Below, piece after piece: positions 1 to 7,475 of a stretch of 64,000 nucleotides of DNA (within the stretch, counting starts at the first letter, position 1; every line of letters begins with the position of its first letter). The notes under the pieces were generated by a model, which saw nothing but the letters and a program-made list of their open reading frames with translations, was not told the DNA's origin and did no database searches. This DNA comes from Embleya sp049739465 (lineage in GTDB: Bacteria; Actinomycetota; Actinomycetes; Streptomycetales; Streptomycetaceae), in NCBI RefSeq assembly GCF_049739465.1, contig NZ_JBMHHY010000011.1:251674-315673 (forward strand), given 5' to 3'. Both the position numbers and the translations under genes were made by a program.

Positions 1-21
1 GCGCAATACGTTGTCGGTCAT
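1..21 (-). CDS. ureG: Probable urease accessory GTPase UreG, first 7 codons only
   Basis: Only seven codons are inside the window. Read on the minus strand from an ATG at 19-21 they give MTDNVLR, which fits the beginning of UreG just before its conserved glycine-rich nucleotide-binding segment. A purine-rich stretch (GAGAGCGAGCAG) lies directly upstream of the ATG and could serve as a ribosome binding site. The position immediately after ureF matches the common actinobacterial order ureA-B-C-F-G-D. UreG is the GTPase that drives nickel delivery to apo-urease. The call rests mainly on context and could change with the flanking sequence. Confidence 0.5.
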
Positions 22-107
22 CTGCTCGCTCTCTCGGTGTGGCTGTGCTCGGTGCCTACTTGGTGCTTGCTCTGTGCTTGCTCGATGGACGTGCGCGGCG
101 CGAACCC

Positions 108-812
108 TCAACTGGCGAACAGGCGTGCCTCGGCTCGTTCATGCCGGCCCGCCATCACGTCCGCCAGCGGTACGCACCCACCCAGGTCGAGGAGTTCGCG
201 CCGCCGGGCCGCGGCGACCACCTCCTCGATCAGCGGTGCCGCCGCGCGCAGCACGACCTGCGCGCTGCGATGATCGGCCAGCCGCAACCGCAGCGCCGCC
301 CCGGTGAAACTGGCGCAGAACGCGAACAGGTCGGCGGTCGCGGCATCTTGCTCCGGGACGCCGGTGGCCGCGTATACGACACCGGCCACGATCGCCTGGC
401 AGCCCGGCGCGGAGCGGCCCGCGACCAGGTCGGCGTAGGGGGTGATGCGCGGCGCCGCGTCGGCGAACACCTCCGGGGTGAGGTCGAGGAGTTGGCGTCC
501 GGTACGCGTCGCGGCGACCCGCTGCTCCCGCCCGAGCTTGCTCGCGTACAGCCGCTCGTCCACCGCGCGTACGCCAGCCCAGTCGGCGGCGCGCGCGGCC
601 CGGTGGGCCAGGACGAGCGCGGTGGTGTCGGCCGGACCGACCGTGTGCCGCAGCAGATCCGCGAGCAACTCGGACAACGTCGCGCGGTCGACCGCCCGCG
701 CCTGTGCGTAGCCCTCCAGGCCGTGCGAGAGGGTGTACAGGCCGCTGGGGAAGGCCGAGTCGGTCAGTTGCAGAGTGACCAGATGGGCGGCCGACCCGGC
801 GGGGGTGCTCAT
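108..812 (-). CDS. ureF: Urease accessory protein UreF
   Basis: The 234-residue protein is UreF, which acts in the UreD-UreF-UreG complex that activates apo-urease and gates GTP hydrolysis by UreG. The N-terminal stretch (LQLTDSAFPSGLYTLSHGLE) is the characteristic UreF opening. The rest is an alanine-rich all-helical protein of the usual family length. The ATG at 810-812 overlaps the ureC stop by four bases (ATGA), so the two are translationally coupled. No UreE gene is seen in the window. UreD, if present, lies beyond the left edge. Confidence 0.95.
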   Translation of the reverse strand: MSTPAGSAAHLVTLQLTDSAFPSGLYTLSHGLEGYAQARAVDRATLSELLADLLRHTVGPADTTALVLAHRAARAADWAGVRAVDERLYASKLGREQRVAATRTGRQLLDLTPEVFADAAPRITPYADLVAGRSAPGCQAIVAGVVYAATGVPEQDAATADLFAFCASFTGAALRLRLADHRSAQVVLRAAAPLIEEVVAAARRRELLDLGGCVPLADVMAGRHERAEARLFAS

Positions 813-2533
813 GCGAGGTAGAACAGGTGGTTGAGGGGCAGTTCGCGGGCCGGCTCGATGGTGGCCGGCTCCCCGTCGACGGTGACCTTGTACGTCTCGG
901 GGTCCACCTCGATGTGCGGCGTGGCCGCATTGCGCACCATGTGCTGCTTGCCGATCGACCGGCAGCCGCGCACCGGCGCGATCCGGCGTTGCAGGTCCAG
1001 TTCCTTCGGTACGCCGAGGTCGATCGCCGCGCCGGACATGAAGGTCACCGACGTCTCCCGGGCGGCCCGCCCGTAGGCGCCGAACATCGGCCGGTAGTAG
1101 ACGGGTTGCGGGGTCGGCAGCGACGCGTTGGGGTCGCCCATCAGCGCCCAGTTGACCATCCCACCTTTGACGATCAGTTTGGGCTTGGCGCCGAAGGAAT
1201 GGATCGGCCACAACACGATGTCGGCGAGTTTGCCCGGTTCGAGCGAGCCGATGGTGTCGGCGGCGCCCACCGCGAGCGCCGGATTGATGGTGAGCTTGGC
1301 GAGGTAGCGCAACACGCGGGCGTTGTCGTTGCGTTCGCTGTCCTCGGGAAGTTTCCCGCGCACCGCCTTGCAGTGGTGGGCGGTCTGGAACGCGCGCGCG
1401 AAGCTCTCCCCGACCCGGCCCATCGCCTGCGAGTCGGACGAGAAGATGCTGATCACGCCGAGGTCGTGGAGCACCGTCTCGGCCGCGATCGTCTCGGCTC
1501 GGACCCGACTGTCGGCGAACGACACGTCCTCGGGCACGTCCCGGCTGAGATGGTGGCACACCATCACCATGTCCAGGAGCTCGTCGACCGAGTTGACGCT
1601 GTAGGGGAGCGTGGGATTGGTCGAGGAGGGCAGCACGTTGGGCTCGCCGGCCACGCGCATGATGTCCGGCGCGTGGCCGCCGCCGGCGCCCTCGGTGTGG
1701 AAGGTGTGGATGGTCCGGCCGTCGATCGCGGACAGTGTGTCCTCGAAGAAACCGGACTCGTTGAGCGTGTCGGTGTGTACCGCCACCTGGACGTCGTACT
1801 CGTCCGCGACCCGCAGCGCGCAGTCGAGCGCGGCGGGCGTCGCGCCCCAGTCCTCGTGCACCTTGAGGCCGGCCACGCCCGCCTCGACCTGCTCGCGCAG
1901 CGCCTGCGGCAGGCTGCCGTTGCCCTTGCCCAGGAAGCCGACGTTCACCGGGAGTTCCTCGGCGGCCTGGAGCATCCGGGCGATGTTCCACGGCCCCGGC
2001 GTGCAGGTGGTGCCATTGCTCCCGTCGGTGGGACCGGTGCCGCCGCCGAAGAAGGTGGTGATCCCGTTGCTGAGTCCCTCCTGGGCCTGCTGCGGCGAGA
2101 TGAAGTGGATGTGCGAGTCGATCCCGCCGGGCGTGGCGATCAGGTGCTCCCCGGAGATCACCTCGGTACCGGGGCCGATCAGCAGCTTGGGGTGCACGCC
2201 GTCCTGGAGATTCGGATTGCCGGCCTTGCCGACCGCGACGATCAGCCCGGACTTGATCCCGATGTCGCCCTTGACCACGCCCAGGATCGGATCCATGACC
2301 ACGACGTTGGTGATCACCAGGTCGAGGGCGCCCCGGGCCGAGGTGGCGGCCGGGTCCTGCGCCATGCCGTCGCGGATCGCCTTGCCGCCGCCGTAGACCG
2401 CCTCGTCGCCGTAGTTGCCCGCGTTGTGGTCGTACTCGACCTCGACCAGGAGATTGGTGTCGGCCAGGTGGAAGCGGTCCCCGACGGTGGGGCCGAACAG
2501 GTCGGTGTATTGCTTGCGGGACAGGATCGTCAT
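809..2533 (-). CDS. ureC: Urease alpha (catalytic) subunit UreC
   Basis: This 574-residue protein is the catalytic subunit of urease, which hydrolyses urea to ammonia and carbamate in the cytoplasm. The metal-binding HIH pair is at about residues 141-143. The lysine that becomes carbamylated to bridge the two nickel ions is in GLKVHEDWGATP at about residue 224. The flap region is seen as MVCHHLSRDVPEDVSFADSR. Length is normal for the family and no catalytic residue is missing. The ATG at 2531-2533 overlaps the ureB stop by four bases, and its own stop overlaps ureF, so ureB-C-F read as one coupled block. Confidence 0.98.
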   Translation of the reverse strand: MTILSRKQYTDLFGPTVGDRFHLADTNLLVEVEYDHNAGNYGDEAVYGGGKAIRDGMAQDPAATSARGALDLVITNVVVMDPILGVVKGDIGIKSGLIVAVGKAGNPNLQDGVHPKLLIGPGTEVISGEHLIATPGGIDSHIHFISPQQAQEGLSNGITTFFGGGTGPTDGSNGTTCTPGPWNIARMLQAAEELPVNVGFLGKGNGSLPQALREQVEAGVAGLKVHEDWGATPAALDCALRVADEYDVQVAVHTDTLNESGFFEDTLSAIDGRTIHTFHTEGAGGGHAPDIMRVAGEPNVLPSSTNPTLPYSVNSVDELLDMVMVCHHLSRDVPEDVSFADSRVRAETIAAETVLHDLGVISIFSSDSQAMGRVGESFARAFQTAHHCKAVRGKLPEDSERNDNARVLRYLAKLTINPALAVGAADTIGSLEPGKLADIVLWPIHSFGAKPKLIVKGGMVNWALMGDPNASLPTPQPVYYRPMFGAYGRAARETSVTFMSGAAIDLGVPKELDLQRRIAPVRGCRSIGKQHMVRNAATPHIEVDPETYKVTVDGEPATIEPARELPLNHLFYLA

Positions 2534-2946
2534 CGGGCGCCGTCCTCGGGGGAGTTCGTCTCGGCCGCCGCGGTGCGGTCGGTGCGGAAACCGAGCTCGG
2601 CGGCCCGACGCCGGGCCCGGGTGCGGGTGTCGGGCGCGCCGAGGCCGCCGTCGACGAGACCCGCGAAGCCCACCACCCGACGGTTGCCGCCGAACTCGCA
2701 CAGCACGATGTCCCGGGTGTCGCCCGGTTCGAAGCGCACGGCGGTGCCGGAGGCGATGTCCAGGTGCATCCCGTAGGCGTCGTCGCGGTCGAACTCCAGG
2801 GCCCGGTTGACCTCGAAGAAGTGGTAGTGCGAGCCGACCTGGATCGCCCGGTCGCCGGTGTTGCGGACGGTGATCTTGGCGGTGCGTCGGCCGGCGTTGA
2901 TCTTGATGGGGTCGTCGCCGTAGAGGTATGTCGCCGTGCCTGACAT
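2530..2946 (-). CDS. ureB: Urease beta subunit UreB
   Basis: The 138-residue protein is the urease beta subunit, a structural partner of UreA and UreC. Family signatures include the segments RTAKITVRNTGDRAIQVGSH and HFFEVNRALEFDR, followed by GMHLDIASGTAVRFEPGD. The C-terminal 35 residues are a low-complexity charged tail beyond the conserved core. It is separated from ureA by the chelatase-like gene at 2965-3867, which is unusual, because ureA and ureB are normally adjacent or fused. An 18-bp gap separates it from that gene and a 4-bp overlap joins it to ureC. Confidence 0.96.
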   Translation of the reverse strand: MSGTATYLYGDDPIKINAGRRTAKITVRNTGDRAIQVGSHYHFFEVNRALEFDRDDAYGMHLDIASGTAVRFEPGDTRDIVLCEFGGNRRVVGFAGLVDGGLGAPDTRTRARRRAAELGFRTDRTAAAETNSPEDGAR

Positions 2947-2964
2947 GGCGAGGGTTCCCTTCGG

Positions 2965-3867
2965 TCAGTGCGTTCGGGCGTGCGGGTGCGCGGGTGCGTG
3001 CGCTTGGGTGGGCGTCGGCGTTTGGTGCGGGTGCGGGTGCGGGTGCGGGTGCGGGTGCGGGTGGTCGTGGTGGTCGTCGTGTTCGTGTGTGTGGCCGTGG
3101 CCGGCTGCCGCCAGGCCGGTGGCGATTCCGTCGTCGGCGCGGGTTTCGAAGGCGTGTCGCGCGGCGGCGGATCGGGCGGCGAGTACCGCGGAGATCGCGG
3201 CCGGGCTCAGCAGCGGACCGGCGCTCGTCGCCGCGCCCGCCGGCTGCGCCGGGTCCTGGCGAGGCGGTGCGACGGCGGCGAATCCCGCGCCCACCACGGT
3301 GATTCGTGCGGCGCCGAGCCGGCGGCAGCGGTCCAGGCCCTCGGCGAGATCGGGATCGCCGGCCAGGTACGCGGTCTCCACCAGGCGGTGCCGGCCGTAC
3401 TGCCGGACCAGGCGGGCGACCCGGCTCAGTTCGGCGTCCGGGTCCGGCCCGGCCGCGTGCGCGGCGATCAGCACGGCGTCGTCGGCGCCGAGCACGGTCC
3501 GCCGGGCGGCGGCGCGCAACCACCCGATCAGATGCTCGGTCGTGCCGAACGGTTGGGCGAGCAGCACCCGGCCGGCCGGCAGCGCGGCCAGGGTCCGCGC
3601 GGTGTCCGCGACCAGTTCGAGGTCCCGGCCGAGGGTCATCGGCACGACGCAGATCGGCGCGGGCACCCCCGTCGCGGACTTCGCCGGCGCGGACACCCCC
3701 GGCGCGGTGACCGGACCCGGTCCGCCGGCCGAGTCCGTGAGCAGCGCGGTGAGCGCGCGCAGCAGCGGGCGGCCGGTCGGGCACACCAGGGTGTCCGGGT
3801 GCGGCCGGGCGTAGTCGGCCAGTTCGCCGCCGGCGGCGCTCTCGTGGCCGCCGACCAGGACGAGCAC
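2965..3867 (-). CDS. CbiX-like chelatase-family protein with His-rich tail, inside the urease operon
   Basis: The 300-residue protein resembles two-domain CbiX/sirohydrochlorin chelatases. An N-terminal half starts MLVLVGGHESAAG, with a His where the chelatase catalytic His sits. A second half contains the segment DDAVLIAAHAAGPDPDAELS. The last ~45 residues are dominated by His: a cluster GHGHTHEHDDHHD, then His-Pro dipeptide repeats, then more His. His-rich tails store or hand over nickel in UreE, HypB and the nickel chelatase CfbA. A nickel-handling role for urease is therefore inferred, perhaps substituting for the absent UreE. It starts with GTG three bases after the ureA stop. Tetrapyrrole chelation is the alternative role. 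Confidence 0.7.
   Translation of the reverse strand: MLVLVGGHESAAGGELADYARPHPDTLVCPTGRPLLRALTALLTDSAGGPGPVTAPGVSAPAKSATGVPAPICVVPMTLGRDLELVADTARTLAALPAGRVLLAQPFGTTEHLIGWLRAAARRTVLGADDAVLIAAHAAGPDPDAELSRVARLVRQYGRHRLVETAYLAGDPDLAEGLDRCRRLGAARITVVGAGFAAVAPPRQDPAQPAGAATSAGPLLSPAAISAVLAARSAAARHAFETRADDGIATGLAAAGHGHTHEHDDHHDHPHPHPHPHPHPHQTPTPTQAHAPAHPHARTH
3024..3063. repeat. Hexanucleotide microsatellite (TGCGGG)6 encoding His-Pro repeats
   Basis: The plus strand carries six consecutive TGCGGG units at 3026-3061. On the coding (minus) strand they specify the His-Pro dipeptide run of the chelatase-like protein. Because the unit is six bases, slippage would change tail length without shifting frame. 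The plus strand also has more than four GGG runs separated by three-base loops, which fits a G-quadruplex motif. Confidence 0.9.
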
Positions 3868-3870
3868 CGG

Positions 3871-4176
3871 TCAGGCCCCGATCGGGTCGTGGCAGGTCAC
3901 CAGTTTGGTGCCGTCCAGGAACGCCGCCTCCACCTGCAACATCCCGAGCATCTCGCGCACCCCGGTCATCACGTCCGCACTTGTGAGCACCTGCTTGCCG
4001 ACCTCCATGCACTCCGCGACGGTGCGCCCGTCCCGGGCCCCTTCCAGGATCGCCTCGCTGATCAGTGCGGCGGCCTCGCTGTAGTTGAGCTTCAGGCCGC
4101 GGCCACGACGTTTGCGGGCCAGTTCGGCCACCACGTAGATGTGTAGTTTGTCGATTTCGCGTGGGGCGAGGTTCAC
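3871..4176 (-). CDS. ureA: Urease gamma subunit UreA
   Basis: The 101-residue protein is the urease gamma subunit. It starts with GTG giving NLAPREIDKLHIYVVAELAR, the usual UreA opening after Met. The segments GLKLNYSEAAALISEAILEG and GKQVLTSADVM are conserved in the family. The start is supported by a GAAAGG motif about nine bases upstream and by length. The GTG overlaps the stop of the urea transporter gene by four bases (GTGA). It lies three bases upstream of the CbiX-like gene, so the whole unit from the transporter to ureG is likely one transcript. Confidence 0.97.
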   Translation of the reverse strand: MNLAPREIDKLHIYVVAELARKRRGRGLKLNYSEAAALISEAILEGARDGRTVAECMEVGKQVLTSADVMTGVREMLGMLQVEAAFLDGTKLVTCHDPIGA

Positions 4177-5189
4177 GGTCGATCGCCTTTCGGGGCAACG
4201 GAGTCGGACCGGGCGGGCGACGGGGTCCGGGGGGTGGGGGTGCGGCGGGCGTCGAGTTCCTCGGCCGGTTCGGGAGCGCGCCGGCGCAGCCGGGGCAGGG
4301 CCGGGGTCGCGGCCAGGAACAACCAGGTGGTCAGTACGAACGGCCAGGTGTACACGCTGCCGTGGAGGGGGGTGAGGGCCTGTTTCAGGGTGCCCGTCAG
4401 TACCACGCTCAGCAGTACGCCGAGCAATGTGCAACCGGCGCCGGCCGGGCCGAGGACGAGGAAGGTCGCGCCGAGCGCGATGCCGACCAGGACCGCGTTG
4501 TATCCGTACAGCCCGGCGGTGATCTGGTCGGTCGGCGCGCCCAGGGCCCAGGCCGCCAGTACCGCGACCGCGCCTGCGCCGGCCGCCGCGCCGGCCACGG
4601 TGCGACCGGCGATCAGCAGGCCGAGCAGCATGAGCAGGCCCACGTACCACTGGTCGAGCAGGAAGACCTGGGCGAAGCTCGCGCCGAACGCGCGGCCCGC
4701 GTCGAGCACCGACAGATGCCCGGTCGCGCCGGGCGAGGACACCGCCGCGGCGGGCTCGGCGCCGGGCGTGCGCAGGTGCCGGAAACCGGCCGAGGCCAGG
4801 GTCAGCAGTTCGGCGACGATACAGAACGGTGCGGTCAGTACGGGCACTCCGAGCCCGCGCAGCGCATGCCCCAGGGCGGCGGTCAGCACGGTGCTCGTTG
4901 CCGCGCCGAGCACGGCCACCAGGACGCTCGCCGGCGTGGCGCCGAGCAGGACGACCACCGCGATGCCGGTCAGGCAACCGGAGTAACCCTGTAGACCACG
5001 CTCGACGGCGCCGCGCTCCACGCCGAGCAGCAGCGCGGTGCCGGTGGCCGCGACGGTGCCGATCAGGCCGTAGGTGCCGACGCGCCAATCGCCGACGAAC
5101 AGCGCGACGGCGAACACCAGTCCGGTCCACGGATTGCCGACGAGATCGACCTGGGCGATCCCGCGCAACAACGTACGTAACGCAGTCAT
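4173..5189 (-). CDS. Urea transporter, UT family
   Basis: The 338-residue membrane protein matches bacterial urea transporters (UT/Yut family). It has about ten hydrophobic segments in two homologous halves. Each half carries a UT-type glycine-rich element: QVDLVGNPWTGLVFAVALFV near the N-terminus with YSGCLTGIAVV, and QVFLLDQWYVGLLMLLGLL with YGYNAVLVGIALG in the second half. It would admit urea for the downstream urease. Codon 4 (5178-5180 on the minus strand) is TTA, the rare leucine codon read by bldA tRNA. A GGGGGAGGAAGGG ribosome binding site precedes the ATG. It is the first gene of the urease operon. Confidence 0.9.
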   Translation of the reverse strand: MTALRTLLRGIAQVDLVGNPWTGLVFAVALFVGDWRVGTYGLIGTVAATGTALLLGVERGAVERGLQGYSGCLTGIAVVVLLGATPASVLVAVLGAATSTVLTAALGHALRGLGVPVLTAPFCIVAELLTLASAGFRHLRTPGAEPAAAVSSPGATGHLSVLDAGRAFGASFAQVFLLDQWYVGLLMLLGLLIAGRTVAGAAAGAGAVAVLAAWALGAPTDQITAGLYGYNAVLVGIALGATFLVLGPAGAGCTLLGVLLSVVLTGTLKQALTPLHGSVYTWPFVLTTWLFLAATPALPRLRRRAPEPAEELDARRTPTPRTPSPARSDSVAPKGDRP

Positions 5190-5297
5190 GGTGGGTCACC
5201 CTTCCTCCCCCACGTCCCGATGCGGGGCGCCTGGCAGGGCAGCGGGGAGGGGCGGTCCACCGAGGCCCACCGGTCGTTGGTCGACCGCCGGGGCGGG

Positions 5298-5326
5298 ACG
5301 CTACTCCGGAGAGGATCGGTTGACAA
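5298..5326 (-). promoter_or_regulatory. Predicted promoter of the urea transporter-urease operon
   Basis: On the minus strand a TTGTCA hexamer (5321-5326) is followed after 17 bases by TAGCGT (5298-5303). This is close to the vegetative actinobacterial consensus. It lies about 110 bp upstream of the transporter start codon. It is called by pattern only. Confidence 0.5.
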
Positions 5327-5504
5327 CGCACGCCCAACCACTCACGCGGCGTTCCGGCGTGATGGCAAAGTCGCTGTGGGTAGCTGATCGTTGCGCTGTC
5401 CGGGCGGCGCGCGGGGCGCGACCTCCGGGGCAGCCTTCGACCATGGCAAATCTTTGACAGTTTGTTGAACAAGCCGGTGGCAGGCTTCCGGAAGGAAGTG
5501 TTCA

Positions 5505-5531
5505 GGCCCGCCGGCAACCCGCCGACGGGCC
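5505..5531. terminator. Hairpin terminator after the TetR gene
   Basis: The inverted arms GGCCCGCCGGC and GCCGACGGGCC form an 11-bp stem with one mismatch and a five-base loop. It lies about 60 bp beyond the TetR stop codon. No T-tract follows, which is usual in Streptomyces. Confidence 0.5.
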
Positions 5532-5588
5532 ATGCGTGTTGGCCTCGAACCGACCCCGGGGGGCGGTTCGGCTCGCCGGGACGCGAAG

Positions 5589-6266
5589 CTATTCGGCGCC
5601 CACGCACACCCTCGGGCTCGCCCGTTCGTCGTAGTCGTTCGCCGCGTCGGCCAGGGCTCGGGCCAGGGTGTCCTCGGTGCGCAGCGGATCGGCGAGCAGG
5701 GCCGGCAGCAACAGGCGCCACAGATCGGTCAGGTCGCTCTCGATGTCGGCGCGCCCGGAGAGCGCGTCGGAGACCGTGTGGACGCCGAAGAAGGCGTGGA
5801 TGATCGACCGGGCCGCCGCCGTCGGATCGACCCGGTCCGCGAGGTCGCCCTCCTCGCGCGCCCGGTCCAACAGCGTGTGCGCGGCGGCGATCCAGCCCAC
5901 GAAGGGGGTCGGCAGGCAAGCGTCGATGGAGTAGCGCTCGCCCCACAACCGGGCGCCGCCGCGGACCACCGGGTCGTCCCGAAAGGCCCGGGCCACCGCG
6001 AAGCTCAGTCGCACCAGGCCCGCCAACGCGGGCCCGCCGGCCCGGGTTTGCCGCTCGATGAGCACCGGCCAGGTGGCGAAGTGCGCCTCGACGACCGCAC
6101 GGGCCAGGGCGTCCTTGTTGGCGAAGTGGAAATAGATCGCGCCGCTGGTGAGTCCCGACGCGTTGCTGATGTCGCTGATGCTCGTACCCGCGAAGCCCCG
6201 CTCGTGGAACAGGCGTGCCGCCGTCTCCAAAAGGGCTCGGCGAGTGGCCCCTGCCCGTGCCTGCAC
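5589..6266 (-). CDS. TetR-family gamma-butyrolactone receptor-like repressor
   Basis: The 225-residue protein has the TetR helix-turn-helix at about residues 10-55, with AARLFHERGFAGTSISDIS and GLTSGAIYFHFANKDALARA. These are typical of the ArpA/ScbR class of butyrolactone receptors, as is the overall length. A GTG start at 6266 is preceded by GGAGG seven bases upstream. It is divergent from the afsA-like gene at 6426 across 159 bp. That is the arrangement in which the receptor represses itself and the signal synthase until the butyrolactone binds. I could not find a clean palindromic autoregulatory element between the two genes. Confidence 0.85.
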   Translation of the reverse strand: MQARAGATRRALLETAARLFHERGFAGTSISDISNASGLTSGAIYFHFANKDALARAVVEAHFATWPVLIERQTRAGGPALAGLVRLSFAVARAFRDDPVVRGGARLWGERYSIDACLPTPFVGWIAAAHTLLDRAREEGDLADRVDPTAAARSIIHAFFGVHTVSDALSGRADIESDLTDLWRLLLPALLADPLRTEDTLARALADAANDYDERASPRVCVGAE

Positions 6267-6425
6267 GTGCTGCCTCCAGGTCGGATATGTGCGTGGAAAA
6301 CCGATGTTGAGCGGCCGGTGCCGGGGCCGGCCGGCACCCCGGGACGACGGCGCGCCGGGCGCGTGTCGGTGCGATCGTGCGAGGACGACATGCACCTTCC
6401 CGGCCGCTGGGTTCTGCTTGTACTC

Positions 6426-7352
6426 ATGACTACCTTTGGCGACGGCACGGCACCCTCGGCACTTGCGACGAGGCCGCTGAGTTGGTCGCGCACCGTGCCA
6501 CGCGAGTCGGTACACCGGGACGCGGTGGCCGAGGTGTTGCTCAACGACGTGGTCCGACTCTCGGACACGGCCTTCCTGACCGCGGCCCAGTGGCCACGCT
6601 CGCACCCCACGTTCCACCCCGCGGGCGACGGTGGACACAGTCGGCTGATGATCGTGGAAACCCTTCGCCAACTGGGGATCTTCATCCCGTCGCAGTTCTT
6701 CTCGGTGCCGCTGGAGGCACATTTTCTGATCAAGGACCTGTTCTACGGGGTCGATGTCGACACGGAGCCACGTTTGCGGGGCGGCGCCACCGATATCACC
6801 TGTTTGGCCGAGGTCGACGACCTGCGCCGCACCCGCGACGGGCGCGGACTCCGCGGATTGCGGCTGCGCGTGCGCCTGTCGGTCGGGCGGACGAGCTTCG
6901 CCCGCGCGGGCGGCAACGCGCGGTTCGTGGACCCGCGCGCCTACGCCGCGCTGCGCGCCGGATCGCCGCCGGCGGCGCGAGCGTCGCGGGCCTGCGGCCG
7001 GCCGACGCCCGAGGCGGTGGACGCGGTGTTGCCCCGCGATGTGCTGTTGGCGCACGCCGAGGGCGGAACCCTCGAACTCGACCCCGCCGATCACCTGCAT
7101 CCGTTCTTCTTCGATCACGCCAGCGACCACGTGCCCGGAATGGTGCTCGTCGAGGCCGCCCGGCAGGCGATCGCGATCGTCAGCGACGGCGAGTTGTTGC
7201 GACCGACCACATTTCGGCTGCGGACCCCGCAGTTCACCGAGTTCGACCCGCCCGCACGGGTCGAGTGCGTCCTGCACCGCGGCCGGCAGGCCTCGTTCCG
7301 CTTCGTCCAGGGTGCACGCCATACGGCGGTGGGAGCGCTGCGCTACGGCTGA
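6426..7352 (+). CDS. AfsA-family gamma-butyrolactone biosynthesis protein
   Basis: The 308-residue protein belongs to the AfsA/ScbA family. AfsA joins a beta-ketoacyl chain to dihydroxyacetone phosphate, the first committed step to A-factor-type signals. Two hotdog-fold halves are visible. The first contains VHRDAVAEVLLNDVVRL and HPTFHPAGDGGHSRLMIVE. The second contains HPFFFDHASDHVPGMVLVEA, with the conserved DH..DHVPGM..VEA pattern. Length is normal. It is divergent from the butyrolactone receptor and is followed 123 bp later, on the same strand, by a HAD phosphatase that could remove the phosphate of the intermediate. Confidence 0.9.
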   Translation: MTTFGDGTAPSALATRPLSWSRTVPRESVHRDAVAEVLLNDVVRLSDTAFLTAAQWPRSHPTFHPAGDGGHSRLMIVETLRQLGIFIPSQFFSVPLEAHFLIKDLFYGVDVDTEPRLRGGATDITCLAEVDDLRRTRDGRGLRGLRLRVRLSVGRTSFARAGGNARFVDPRAYAALRAGSPPAARASRACGRPTPEAVDAVLPRDVLLAHAEGGTLELDPADHLHPFFFDHASDHVPGMVLVEAARQAIAIVSDGELLRPTTFRLRTPQFTEFDPPARVECVLHRGRQASFRFVQGARHTAVGALRYG

Positions 7353-7412
7353 GGAACCCCCTCCCGACACGCTGACAGGGAGTGGTTGCTTGTAAGCACA
7401 GAGTATTCGACC

Positions 7413-7429
7413 TAACGTAATGATCGTTA
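7413..7429. promoter_or_regulatory. Interrupted palindrome upstream of the HAD gene
   Basis: TAACG and CGTTA form a five-base inverted repeat with a seven-base spacer inside an AT-rich patch 46 bp before the HAD start codon. It stands out from the local GC content and could be an operator. It does not fit the butyrolactone-receptor consensus well. Confidence 0.35.
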
Positions 7430-7475
7430 TGTTTCGGGTCGACGTGCCCGCATCTTTCGATCGGACGGCTCATCG

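Larger units (their letters stand above)
5190..5588. other. Non-coding gap between urea transporter and TetR gene
   Basis: This 399-bp stretch holds the likely promoter of the urease operon (5298-5326) and a hairpin that probably ends the TetR transcript (5505-5531). I see no convincing gene or known riboswitch in it. Confidence 0.6.

Noticed and set aside
827..2776. Long plus-strand open frames across the urease genes
   Set aside because: They lie exactly opposite ureC and ureB, which have full family motifs. At this GC content antisense frames stay open by codon bias alone.
4139..5189. Guanidine or other riboswitch upstream of or within the urea transporter region
   Set aside because: Urea-related genes are sometimes under guanidine riboswitches, so I looked for the ykkC-type conserved ACGR core and hairpins in the leader and did not find them.
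6267..6425. Classical autoregulatory element between the butyrolactone receptor and afsA genes
   Set aside because: Only a weak half-site (GGAAAACCGA) is visible. There is no symmetric second half matching the ArpA/ScbR consensus.
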